From CANKHA01 sp035699705 (GTDB taxonomy: Bacteria > Pseudomonadota > Alphaproteobacteria > Rhizobiales > Xanthobacteraceae), in contig DASSPI010000176.1 in the NCBI GenBank assembly GCA_035699705.1, forward strand, positions 1 through 12,974: a stretch of DNA of 12,974 nucleotides, in the 5' to 3' direction. This document shows positions 1 through 6,819 of this stretch, in pieces. The first letter of the stretch is position 1. Every line of letters begins with the position of its first letter. Made by a program: the position numbers and the translations under genes. Below the pieces are notes generated by a model. That model was not told the origin of the DNA. It made no database searches and saw nothing but the letters and a program-made list of their open reading frames with translations.

Positions 1-1629
1 CTTTGTCACCGGGCCGATGCCGATGGCGCCTTGCGCTTCGCAGAGCTTGGCGATGTCGGTGGTCGGATTCGACGAAGCCTGGCCGATCCAGCGGTTCTTC
101 GGCTCGCGCCCGCGGGTGACCGCCACCGTCTCCTGATGCAGCTCGTCGTTGAAATAGGACTCGTTGTTGTTGATCAGGACCAGCAGCGGGATTTCATAAT
201 GCACCGCGGTCCAGATCGCATTGGCTCCCATCAGGAAGTCGCCGTCGCCCAGCACCGTGACCGCGAGCTTGCCCATGTCATGCAACGCGAGCGCGACGCC
301 GACCGAAATGCCGGGACCGGAGCCGATGCCGCCGCCGCCGTCCTTGCCCATATAGGCGTAAGGGTGCTGGTGCGGCCAGATATCGACTGGCCAGCCTTTG
401 CAGAGACTGGCGAAGCCGACTTCGCTGATGTCGTTGAACGCCGCCTTCAGCGTGGCGGCAACCATGTTAAGCGTGATGATGTCGCCGCCGGTGTCCTTGG
501 GTTTCGCGGGCTGACGCGGCTTCCACGAATCCTTGCGGCCGGCGCCGAGCGCGCCGAGCAACTCGGTGACCAGCACGTCGCCCTGGCAGGCGATCGGCAC
601 GTCCACCGGGGGCAGGCCCTGGTAGTCCATGTTCATGCCATTGGCGAGGTGATGATCGAGCGAGGCGTGGATCACCTTCGCGTTGACGTTGCCGACGGTC
701 TTCGCCTGCTTCATCGCGCCGTGCAGGTCGATCCAGTCGAGCGAGAGGATGACGTCGGCCTCGGTCAGGATCTGGCGCGCGCCTTTGCCCAGCACGTTGA
801 ACGGCTCGACCGGATGCGCCGGATGGTCGGTCGGGAACATCGAGCCGGCCTTGAGATCGGACAGCACGACCGCGCCGAGACGCTCGGCGAGCTTGATGCG
901 CGCCTGCCAGATGTCGTCGTTGCGCGCGCCGCGGCCCATCAGCATCACCGGCTTCGCCGCCCTGCTGAGAAGCGCAACGGCCTTGTCGACGGTTTCTTCC
1001 GCCGGCCGTGCCGGCGGCGGCGGGGTGAAGCGCGCAAGATCGGGGAACTCGACCTCTTTCGCCAGTTTGGATTCCTGCAAGCCGGCGTCGAGGCAGATGT
1101 AAACCGGCGCGGTCGGCGCGGTGCGGGTCAGGATGTTGCCGCGCGCCATCCCTTCGACGATCGCCTGCGGCGAGGACGGCAGATCATCCCATTTCACCAG
1201 CGACCGCACCCAGTGACCCTGGTCGCGGGTGGTGTGGATCCAGTCGATCCAGGGGCGGCGCTGGGTATTGTCGAGCGGCCCGGTGGCTCCGATCACGATC
1301 ATTGGCGCGCGGTCGCACCAGGCGTTGTACATGCTCATCAGGCCGTGCATGAGGCCGACGTTGCTGTGCAGCGCGCAGGCCATCGGCTCGCCGGTGACTT
1401 TGGACCAGCCATGCGCGACGGCCACTGCGTGGTCCTCGTGCAGGCAGAGGATCATGCCCGGATCTTTATTGCCGAGATGATTGACCACGCTGTCGTGGAA
1501 TCCGCGATAGCTCGCACCCGGCGTCAGGCTCATATAGCGGATGCCAAAACGCCGCAGCATCTGCGCCGCAACGTCGCTGCCCCAGGCTATTTTCTCGTCG
1601 GGTTTCCCCTCAGGCTTATCCAGTTTCAT
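1..1629 (-). CDS. Thiamine-diphosphate-dependent enzyme, acetolactate synthase-like (3' end off window)
   Basis: This gene reads leftward; 543 codons are visible and the C-terminus is beyond base 1. It has the three-domain plan of the acetolactate synthase/benzoylformate decarboxylase superfamily. The N-terminal pyrimidine-binding domain has a catalytic-type glutamate, E65, in LHEDHAVAVAHGW. The central domain includes KPVMLMGRGARNDD (around residues 215-230). The C-terminal PP-binding domain has GDGDF at 461-465 and INNN at 486-489, the GDG-x(about 25)-NN cofactor motif. The start is firm: an in-frame TAG lies directly before the ATG, and GGGAGG lies upstream. Such enzymes act on 2-keto acids or related acyl-CoAs, and the substrate cannot be told from sequence. 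The divergent gene is a TctC-type receptor, which hints at catabolism of an imported organic acid. It could be a decarboxylase, a synthase or an unassigned relative. Family assignment is secure; the reaction is not. Confidence 0.93.
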   Translation of the reverse strand, partial: MKLDKPEGKPDEKIAWGSDVAAQMLRRFGIRYMSLTPGASYRGFHDSVVNHLGNKDPGMILCLHEDHAVAVAHGWSKVTGEPMACALHSNVGLMHGLMSMYNAWCDRAPMIVIGATGPLDNTQRRPWIDWIHTTRDQGHWVRSLVKWDDLPSSPQAIVEGMARGNILTRTAPTAPVYICLDAGLQESKLAKEVEFPDLARFTPPPPARPAEETVDKAVALLSRAAKPVMLMGRGARNDDIWQARIKLAERLGAVVLSDLKAGSMFPTDHPAHPVEPFNVLGKGARQILTEADVILSLDWIDLHGAMKQAKTVGNVNAKVIHASLDHHLANGMNMDYQGLPPVDVPIACQGDVLVTELLGALGAGRKDSWKPRQPAKPKDTGGDIITLNMVAATLKAAFNDISEVGFASLCKGWPVDIWPHQHPYAYMGKDGGGGIGSGPGISVGVALALHDMGKLAVTVLGDGDFLMGANAIWTAVHYEIPLLVLINNNESYFNDELHQETVAVTRGREPKNRWIGQASSNPTTDIAKLCEAQGAIGIGPVTK

Positions 1630-1789
1630 CTAACACCGCCTCCCAGAACAGACTGCTGCGTTTTCGACTCGCAAAACGCCGCGTTTTCGCACAATGATCG
1701 CCGCCCATCGGCGGCGGTAAGCATTCCGGCGCCTATCAAGACCGCCTGATGAATTTTCGCAAGAGCGGCGCAAAGTAAAGGAGGGTCGA
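1630..1789. promoter_or_regulatory. Divergent intergenic region with a triple GCGTTTT operator-like array
   Basis: This 160-bp gap must hold the promoters of both the TPP enzyme (leftward) and the TctC receptor (rightward). It contains GCGTTTT at 1658-1664, its inverse AAAACGC at 1673-1679, and GCGTTTT again at 1681-1687. The last two form AAAACGC-C-GCGTTTT, a perfect 7-bp inverted repeat with a 1-bp centre. The two direct copies extend to GCGTTTTCG and start 23 bp apart. The layout resembles cooperative binding sites for a dimeric repressor or activator shared by both genes. No regulator gene is visible nearby. I could not place convincing -35/-10 boxes. Confidence 0.5.
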
Positions 1790-2845
1790 ATGATCCACAA
1801 GCTGCGTATTTTAGGCACCGGCGCCGGGGTTTTTATGGCGGCCATGCTGGTTACCGCGGGCCTCAATCCCGCCTCGGCCCAGAAGTCGGTGGCAGACTTC
1901 TATAAGGGCAAAAATATTGATCTCATCATCGGTTATTCGCCCGGCGGCGGTTACGACCTGTTCGCGCGCCTGGTCGGCCAGCACCTCGGCAAGCACATTC
2001 CGGGCAATCCGAACATCGTCGCGCGCAACATGCCGGGCGCCGGCAGCCGCACCGCGGTGGCATGGATTTCCAATGTCGCGCCGAAGGACGGAACCGTTCT
2101 GGCGACCGCCGACCAGTCGCTCTCGGTCGCGCAGGCCATGGGCGACAAGGCCCTGACCGACATGAAGATCGACACGTCGAAGCTGATCTATATCGGCAAT
2201 CCGAGCGCGGACAATAACACGACCTCGATGTGGCACACCTCGAAGGTGAAGACCATTGAGGACGCGATGAAGTACGAAGCGCCGATGGGCGCCACCGGCG
2301 GCTCTACCTCCTCGCAATATCCGAAGGCGATGAACGCGCTGCTCGGCACCAAGTTCAAGATAATCCTCGGCTATCCGGGCGGCAACGACATCAACCTCGC
2401 GATGGAGCGCGGTGAGGTCGAGGGCCGCGGCTCGAACGCCTGGGCGTCGTGGAAGTCGACCCGGATGGACTGGATCAAGGACAAGAAGGTCAACATCATC
2501 GTTCAGATCGGCCTGACCAAGGCGCCCGATCTGCCGGACGTTCCGTTGATGATGGATCTGGCCAAAAATCCCGAGGACAAGGCGGTGCTGAAGCTGCTGT
2601 CCGCTTCAACCACCATCGGCCGTCCGCTTTTCACCAGCCCCGGCGTGCCGGAAGAGCGCGTGAAGGCATTGCGCGCCGCCTTCGACGCCACGATGAAGGA
2701 CCCGGAGTTCCTTGCCGACGCGGAAAAGCGCGGGTTCGATATCAATCCCGTATCGGGCGAGGAATTGCAGAAGATCGTGGCCGACATTGTCGCGACGCCG
2801 AAGCCGATTGCCGATCGGCTGCAATCGATCATCGGAACCGACTGA
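1790..2845 (+). CDS. TctC/Bug-family periplasmic solute-binding protein
   Basis: The 351-residue product is an extracytoplasmic receptor of the tripartite tricarboxylate transporter (TctC/Bug) family. A signal peptide covers about residues 1-30: basic start MIHKLR, a hydrophobic core, and a signal peptidase I site ASA|Q after residue 30. The mature protein begins with the family's first strand and ligand loop, DLIIGYSPGGGYD (about 44-56). Later features are NMPGAGS, the GGSTSSQYPKA segment and the C-terminal SPGVPEERVKALRAAFD helix. A strong Shine-Dalgarno AAGGAGGG sits 4 nt before the ATG. Length is slightly above the usual 320-330 residues. Receptors of this family bind organic acids and related small ligands; the ligand here is unknown. 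No TctA or TctB membrane genes are in the window, so it is an orphan receptor as far as can be seen. The divergent TPP enzyme may act on its ligand, which is inference. Confidence 0.93.
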   Translation: MIHKLRILGTGAGVFMAAMLVTAGLNPASAQKSVADFYKGKNIDLIIGYSPGGGYDLFARLVGQHLGKHIPGNPNIVARNMPGAGSRTAVAWISNVAPKDGTVLATADQSLSVAQAMGDKALTDMKIDTSKLIYIGNPSADNNTTSMWHTSKVKTIEDAMKYEAPMGATGGSTSSQYPKAMNALLGTKFKIILGYPGGNDINLAMERGEVEGRGSNAWASWKSTRMDWIKDKKVNIIVQIGLTKAPDLPDVPLMMDLAKNPEDKAVLKLLSASTTIGRPLFTSPGVPEERVKALRAAFDATMKDPEFLADAEKRGFDINPVSGEELQKIVADIVATPKPIADRLQSIIGTD

Positions 2846-2869
2846 TCGTAACGATATGAAAGCAGTGCC

Positions 2870-2900
2870 GCGGCCGGGTGTTATGCCCGGCCGCTTTTTT
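2870..2900 (+). terminator. Rho-independent terminator of the receptor gene
   Basis: A perfect 9-bp G/C stem (GCGGCCGGG at 2870-2878 with CCCGGCCGC at 2886-2894) encloses a 7-nt loop and is followed by six T residues (2895-2900). It starts 24 nt after the receptor stop codon. The T run abuts the stop codon of the convergent idi gene. On the minus strand there is no T run after the stem, so it should act for the plus strand only. Confidence 0.88.
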
Positions 2901-3471
2901 ACGGCTGCATCCACTTGGCGATCGCGTCGCCGTGGTTACGCAGATAATGGTTGAACCAGACCGAATAGCGCTCGGGATGCGCAGCCTGGTCGGCCATGAG
3001 TTCGTCGAACGGCATCCATTTCCAGTCGCTGACTTCATCGGGATCCGGCGCGACGGTGCCGTCGACCCGGACGTCGAACGTGCCGCCGAACACGTGCACG
3101 ACTTCGTTTTCGATCAGATCGTTTGAAACGGCCGCGCGGTAATGCGCGACAAACAGCGGCTGCAATTGGCACAGCACGCCCATCTCCTCGAACAGCCGCC
3201 GGCTTACCGCATGCTTGTTGCTTTCGTTGGGGCGCGGATGGCTGCAGCAGGCATTGGTCCACAGCCCTTCCGAGTGATACTTGCCGGCCGCGCGGCGCTG
3301 CAGCAGCATCATGCCGCGCGGGTTCCGAACCAGCGCCGAGACCGCGCGGTGTTGCAGCCCGCGCCGGTGCGCTTCGAGCTTGGGCGCGGTGCCGAGCAGC
3401 ATGTCGGCATCGTCCACCAGCAGGATGGTGTCGTTGTCGGTCGCGCCAAGGATGCGTACGCTGCTTTGCAT
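2899..3471 (-). CDS. idi: Isopentenyl-diphosphate delta-isomerase, type I
   Basis: The 190-residue product is a Nudix-fold type I IDI, which interconverts isopentenyl and dimethylallyl diphosphate in the cytoplasm. The signature TNACCSHP at 72-79 corresponds to the E. coli TNSVCGHP segment, so the catalytic cysteine should be C76 and a metal-binding histidine H78. The second active-site motif IENEV (120-124) places the catalytic glutamate at E123. A degenerate Nudix helix, RRLFEEMGV, lies at 91-99. Length is close to the roughly 180 residues usual for bacterial IDI. The SD is weak (TAGG about 9 nt before the ATG). The gene stands alone, convergent with the receptor and divergent from a methyltransferase. 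Bacteria using the MEP pathway make both isomers, so IDI here probably balances supply for carotenoid, hopanoid or quinone synthesis. Identification is confident. Confidence 0.95.
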   Translation of the reverse strand: MQSSVRILGATDNDTILLVDDADMLLGTAPKLEAHRRGLQHRAVSALVRNPRGMMLLQRRAAGKYHSEGLWTNACCSHPRPNESNKHAVSRRLFEEMGVLCQLQPLFVAHYRAAVSNDLIENEVVHVFGGTFDVRVDGTVAPDPDEVSDWKWMPFDELMADQAAHPERYSVWFNHYLRNHGDAIAKWMQP

Positions 3472-3560
3472 GCAAAATGCCTATCAGTGAAGGATGATGC
3501 GGTCGAGTCTGGCGCGGCAACGCCGCCTGTGGTGAAGTTAACGGCACGGGAGAAACCGCC

Positions 3561-4340
3561 ATGAATTCCGCGACCAAATCGCTGGTCCAGTCGCAGTTCG
3601 GCGCCAATGCCGAACGCTATGCCACAAGCCTTGTGCATGCCGAGGGCGAGAGCCTGTCGCGCCTGGTGGAGACGGTGCAGCCGCGTGCGCATTGGGAAGC
3701 GATCGATGTCGCCACCGGTCCCGGCCATACCGCCTTGGCTTTCGCACCGAGGGTGAAGCATGTAATCGCCTCCGACGTGACGCCGGAAATGCTCCAGGTG
3801 GCGCGCGGGTTGGCGGAAAAGCGCGGGCTGGCCAATGTCAGCTTCCAGGAAGTGCCGGCGGAAAAGCTGCCGTTTGCCGACGGCTCGTTCGATCTCGTGA
3901 CCTGCCGCACGGCGCCGCATCATTTCGCCGATGTCCGCGCCTTTGTCAGGGAAGCGGCCCGCGTGCTGCGGCCCGGCGGCGTCTTCGGCCTGGTCGACAA
4001 TATCTCGCCTGAAGAGCCGAGGGCGGCCGCGCTCTATAATGAGTTCGAGAAGCTGCGCGATCCGAGTCACGGCCGTTGCCTGAGCGAAAGCGAGTGGCTC
4101 GATCTGATCACCCGCGCAGGCCTGATCGTGCGGCACCGCGAAATCCTCACGAAGGAGATCGAGTTCGAGGGCTGGGCCGGGCGCATGCAGGCCTCGGCGG
4201 AGAGCAAGGACAAGCTGCGCGCCATCTTGCGCGGCGCCTCGGGCGGGCTGCGCGACTTTCTGCGGCCGAAAGAGCTGCCGGACAATATCGGTTTCGTGCT
4301 GATGGAATCGCTGATCGTGGCGGAGAAGCCGCTAACTTAA
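3561..4340 (+). CDS. Class I SAM-dependent methyltransferase (UbiE/Methyltransf_11 type)
   Basis: The 259-residue product has the Rossmann methyltransferase motifs in order. Motif I is AIDVATGPGHTA (47-58). The acidic end of strand 2 is SDVTPEML (71-78). EKLPFADGSFDLVTCRTAPH, from 101 to 120, covers motif II. LRPGGVFGLVD (136-146) is motif III. The SAM site is intact. The C-terminal third, about 150-259, probably forms the substrate cap and has no motif I recognise. A GGGAGA Shine-Dalgarno lies upstream of the ATG. The substrate is unknown; the layout resembles UbiE-like small-molecule C- or O-methyltransferases. It is divergent from idi (89-bp gap) and its stop is 13 bp from the convergent pyrD stop. 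A role in isoprenoid or quinone methylation is only a neighbourhood-based guess. Confidence 0.9.
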   Translation: MNSATKSLVQSQFGANAERYATSLVHAEGESLSRLVETVQPRAHWEAIDVATGPGHTALAFAPRVKHVIASDVTPEMLQVARGLAEKRGLANVSFQEVPAEKLPFADGSFDLVTCRTAPHHFADVRAFVREAARVLRPGGVFGLVDNISPEEPRAAALYNEFEKLRDPSHGRCLSESEWLDLITRAGLIVRHREILTKEIEFEGWAGRMQASAESKDKLRAILRGASGGLRDFLRPKELPDNIGFVLMESLIVAEKPLT

Positions 4341-4353
4341 AGATCTTCGCGCG

Positions 4354-5424
4354 CTAGCGATAATTTGCGCCGACCGCTTCCGATACCGAGGTGAATCCGT
4401 CCGCGCGCAGCAAGGCTGCAAGCTCGCGCTTGATGCGGTTCACCAGTCCCGGCCCCTGGAACACCATCGCGGAGTAGAGCTGCACCAGCGACGCGCCGGC
4501 CTTGATCTTGGCGTAAGCGTCGGCGCCGCTGGCGATGCCGCCGCAGCCGATGATCGGGATGCGGCCGCCGCAACGTTGATACATCGCGACGAGGCAGGCG
4601 GTGGACTTCGGCATCAGCGGCTTTCCCGATAATCCGCCCTCTGCATGACGGTCGGCGCTGCGCAGGTGCGGCGGCCGGTCCACCGTGGTGTTGCCGATGA
4701 TCAGGCCGTCGACGCCAGTCCTGGTCACGACCTCGGCGATGTCGCGCACTTCCTGCTCGGAAAGATCGGGGCCGACCTTGGCAAGCACCGGCGGCAGCAG
4801 CGCGCCGTCGGGCGCGGCGCGGCTGCGCGCATCGAGCACGCGCACCACCAGCTCTTCCATCTCGGCGCGTGCCTGCAGCGCCCGCAGCCCGGGAGTATTC
4901 GGCGAGGACAGATTGACCACGATGTAATCCGCAAGCCCCGCCACCGCCTCGACGCCGGCAACGTAGTCGGCCGCGGCATCCGTGCTGTCGCGGTTCTTTC
5001 CGACATTGGCGCCGACGATGCCTTTGCGGCCCGCGCGCTTGCGCTCGGCGAGCCGTTCGGTGAAGGCGGCGAGTCCGCGGCTGTTGAAGCCGAAGCGGTT
5101 AATCACCGCTTCGTCCTCGTCCAGCCGGAACAGCCGCTTGCCGCTGTTTCCCGGCTGCGGGCGCGGCGTCACGGTGCCGGCTTCGGCAAAGCCGAAGCCG
5201 AGCGCCAGCATGGCGTCCGGCACTTCCGCGTCCTTGTCGAACCCGGCCGCCAGCCCGATCGGATTCGGAAAAGAAAGGCCGAGAACTTCCGTCGCGAGAA
5301 TGGGATCGTCCGGCTCGCTCGCGCCGCGCACCAGGCCAAGTTTCAGCGCGCCGATCGTCAGGCGATGCGCGCTTTCCGGCTCGATGCAGCGCAGCAGGGG
5401 CCGCGCGAAAGGGTAAAGGTCCAT
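4354..5424 (-). CDS. pyrD: Dihydroorotate dehydrogenase (quinone), class 2
   Basis: The 356-residue product catalyses the fourth step of pyrimidine synthesis, oxidising dihydroorotate to orotate and passing electrons through FMN to ubiquinone at the inner membrane. The N-terminal segment YPFARPLLRCIEPESAHRLT (about 4-23) is the membrane- and quinone-associating helical extension that defines class 2. NPIGLAAGFDKD (54-65) and NRFGFNSRG (109-117) are core motifs. NLSSPNTPGLR (171-181) holds the class 2 catalytic serine, S174. FMN phosphate-binding segments are GCGGIASG (293-300) and LVQLYSA (313-319). Length is typical of the class. The ATG has no evident Shine-Dalgarno, but a TAG six codons upstream in frame leaves no other ATG. 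The stop lies 13 bp from the convergent methyltransferase stop. Confidence 0.96.
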   Translation of the reverse strand: MDLYPFARPLLRCIEPESAHRLTIGALKLGLVRGASEPDDPILATEVLGLSFPNPIGLAAGFDKDAEVPDAMLALGFGFAEAGTVTPRPQPGNSGKRLFRLDEDEAVINRFGFNSRGLAAFTERLAERKRAGRKGIVGANVGKNRDSTDAAADYVAGVEAVAGLADYIVVNLSSPNTPGLRALQARAEMEELVVRVLDARSRAAPDGALLPPVLAKVGPDLSEQEVRDIAEVVTRTGVDGLIIGNTTVDRPPHLRSADRHAEGGLSGKPLMPKSTACLVAMYQRCGGRIPIIGCGGIASGADAYAKIKAGASLVQLYSAMVFQGPGLVNRIKRELAALLRADGFTSVSEAVGANYR

Positions 5425-5497
5425 GTAGGAGCTATCTTGCTATGGGTGCCCAACTAGAGCAAATAAACCTGTCGCGCCTGCTGGTTACGTAGGCAGC

Positions 5498-5521
5498 ATG
5501 GACAGCGTGGTTAACGCATGA
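5498..5521 (+). other. Possible 7-residue leader ORF overlapping the DUF2390 start
   Basis: ATG at 5498 opens the short frame MDSVVNA, which ends in TGA at 5519-5521. That stop overlaps the downstream start in the arrangement ATGA. An AGG lies 5 nt before this ATG, whereas the DUF2390 ATG has no recognisable Shine-Dalgarno. The arrangement would allow translation of the main gene by re-initiation. It may equally be chance. Confidence 0.25.
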
Positions 5522-6045
5522 GTCAAGCCGCACCGAAAGCGCCTCCACAGGGATCGCCATTCTGGCATTTTTCCCTGGGCCTTTATCGTGCACCCGGCGT
5601 GGCCGATGCCTGCATCCTGTTGCAGGACGAGGCGGGCGTGGACGTCAACCTGCTGTTCTTCCTCTTGTGGAATGCATCGCTGAAGCGGCAATTCGCGTCT
5701 ACCGATGTCCATTCGGTGGATAGCCGCGTTGCCGGCTGGCGCAAGACCGCGGTCGTTCCCTTGCGCGAAATCCGCCGTGCGCTGAAATCCGCTGCCGGAT
5801 TGAGCGAGCCGGGTGCCGCCGAGCTTTTCCGCACCAAGGTCAAAGAACTCGAGCTCGAAGCCGAGCGTCTGCAGCAGGAAACGCTGTTTGCGCTTTCGCA
5901 GTCCGCCGCCTTGGGCAAGGAGGCAGCTTCCGCTGCCGAAGCTGCGCGCGTGAACCTTCAGGCCTACGAAAAATATCTCGCCAAAAATTTTCCGAAGGAA
6001 CCGGTCGATAAGATCCTCGCCGCCTTCGGCGCCAAGCACGGCTGA
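5518..6045 (+). CDS. DUF2390 / TIGR02444-family protein
   Basis: The 175-residue product matches the family of short proteobacterial proteins with FWxFxLxLYxxPGVxxACxxLQ near the N-terminus. Here FWHFSLGLYRAPGVADACIL (15-34) is followed by LQDEAGVDVNLLFFLLW. No function is established that I know of. The protein looks soluble, with no signal peptide or membrane span. Residues about 100-140 are rich in Glu, Lys, Leu and Ala and probably helical or coiled-coil. No Shine-Dalgarno is visible before the ATG; a tiny upstream frame ends over the start. Its TGA shares one base with an ATG in frame with ubiX, so the two genes are almost certainly co-transcribed and possibly translationally coupled. 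The gene is divergent from pyrD across 93 bp. Confidence 0.87.
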   Translation: MSQAAPKAPPQGSPFWHFSLGLYRAPGVADACILLQDEAGVDVNLLFFLLWNASLKRQFASTDVHSVDSRVAGWRKTAVVPLREIRRALKSAAGLSEPGAAELFRTKVKELELEAERLQQETLFALSQSAALGKEAASAAEAARVNLQAYEKYLAKNFPKEPVDKILAAFGAKHG

Positions 6046-6065
6046 TGCCGGACAGGAAAACCTCC

Positions 6066-6653
6066 ATGCCCGCAAAGACACCCCAGCGCCTGATCGTCGG
6101 CATCTCCGGAGCGTCCGGCGTCGTCTATGGCGTGCGCATGCTCGAAGTGCTGCGCGATGCCGGCGTCGAGACGCATCTGGTGATGAGCAAGGCGGCCGAG
6201 CTGACGCTGGCCTATGAGATGGATATGAAGCCGAAGGATGTCCGCGTGCTGGCGTCGCATTTCCATGCGCAGGCCGACATCGGCGCCTCGATCTCCTCCG
6301 GATCCTTCCCGACCATGGGCATGGTGATCGTGCCGTGCTCGGTCCGCTCCATGAGCGAGATCGCCGCGGGTACCACCGGGAGCCTGCTGTCACGGGCGGC
6401 CGACGTCGTGCTGAAGGAGCGTCGCCGCCTGGTGTTGGCTTTCCGCGAGACGCCGATCCATGCCGGCCATCTGCGGACCATGACGCAGCTCACCGAGATG
6501 GGGGCGATCATCGCGCCGATCGTGCCCGCATTCTACAATCGTCCCAAAACCCTGGACGACGTGATCAACCACACCGTCGGCCGGCTTCTCGACCTCTTCG
6601 GGGTGGAGACCAAGCTCGTCAAGCGCTGGAAAGGCGCGCCGGACGAGACCTGA
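6066..6653 (+). CDS. ubiX: Flavin prenyltransferase UbiX
   Basis: The product (195 residues from this start) attaches a dimethylallyl group to reduced FMN to make prenyl-FMN, the cofactor of UbiD-type decarboxylases, including the one in ubiquinone synthesis. The FMN-binding signature GISGASGVVYGVR (12-24) follows the first strand. Further motifs are PCSVRSMSEIAAG, LSRAADVVLKERRRLVL with the RE that follows, GHLRTMTQL, and the GAIIAPIVPAFYNRP segment. All are standard UbiX. I prefer the ATG at 6066 because AGGA lies 8 nt before it and the family starts just before QRLIVGIS. An in-frame ATG at 6045, overlapping the DUF2390 stop, has no Shine-Dalgarno and would add 7 residues. It appears to be the second gene of an operon with DUF2390. 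No ubiD is in the window. Confidence 0.94.
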   Translation: MPAKTPQRLIVGISGASGVVYGVRMLEVLRDAGVETHLVMSKAAELTLAYEMDMKPKDVRVLASHFHAQADIGASISSGSFPTMGMVIVPCSVRSMSEIAAGTTGSLLSRAADVVLKERRRLVLAFRETPIHAGHLRTMTQLTEMGAIIAPIVPAFYNRPKTLDDVINHTVGRLLDLFGVETKLVKRWKGAPDET

Positions 6654-6819
6654 AAGCCCCCGGCCGACCGTGGCATTTTTGCCCCATTCCACCGGCTTTT
6701 GCGCAAAGTTCCGCGATTTTCGACGGTTCCGGCTCCGCAATTAAGGGTCTGGTCTTGAATGCGCCTTCATCTTAAGTGAATCCGGCTTGGCTTTCGTTTT
6801 TCGTCGGGGAGGGTTCCGG

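Noticed and set aside
31..1749. 572-codon plus-strand open frame across the left edge
   Set aside because: It is antisense to the TPP enzyme, whose minus frame shows intact catalytic and cofactor motifs. The opposite product is an Arg/His/Asp-rich sequence with no domain, typical of mirror frames in GC-rich genes.
3309..4136. 275-codon minus-strand open frame spanning the start of idi and the methyltransferase
   Set aside because: It runs antisense to the methyltransferase motifs and out of frame with idi, and has no recognisable domain.
4645..5457. 270-codon plus-strand open frame
   Set aside because: It lies antisense to pyrD, which is complete and has all class 2 motifs.
5485..6393. 302-codon minus-strand open frame over DUF2390 and ubiX
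   Set aside because: It is antisense to two genes with clear family signatures; its product is low-complexity Arg/Ser/Pro sequence.
6698..6707. 10-bp palindrome TTTGCGCAAA upstream of the L,D-transpeptidase
   Set aside because: It is a single short palindrome with no second copy or promoter context, so it is not called as an operator.
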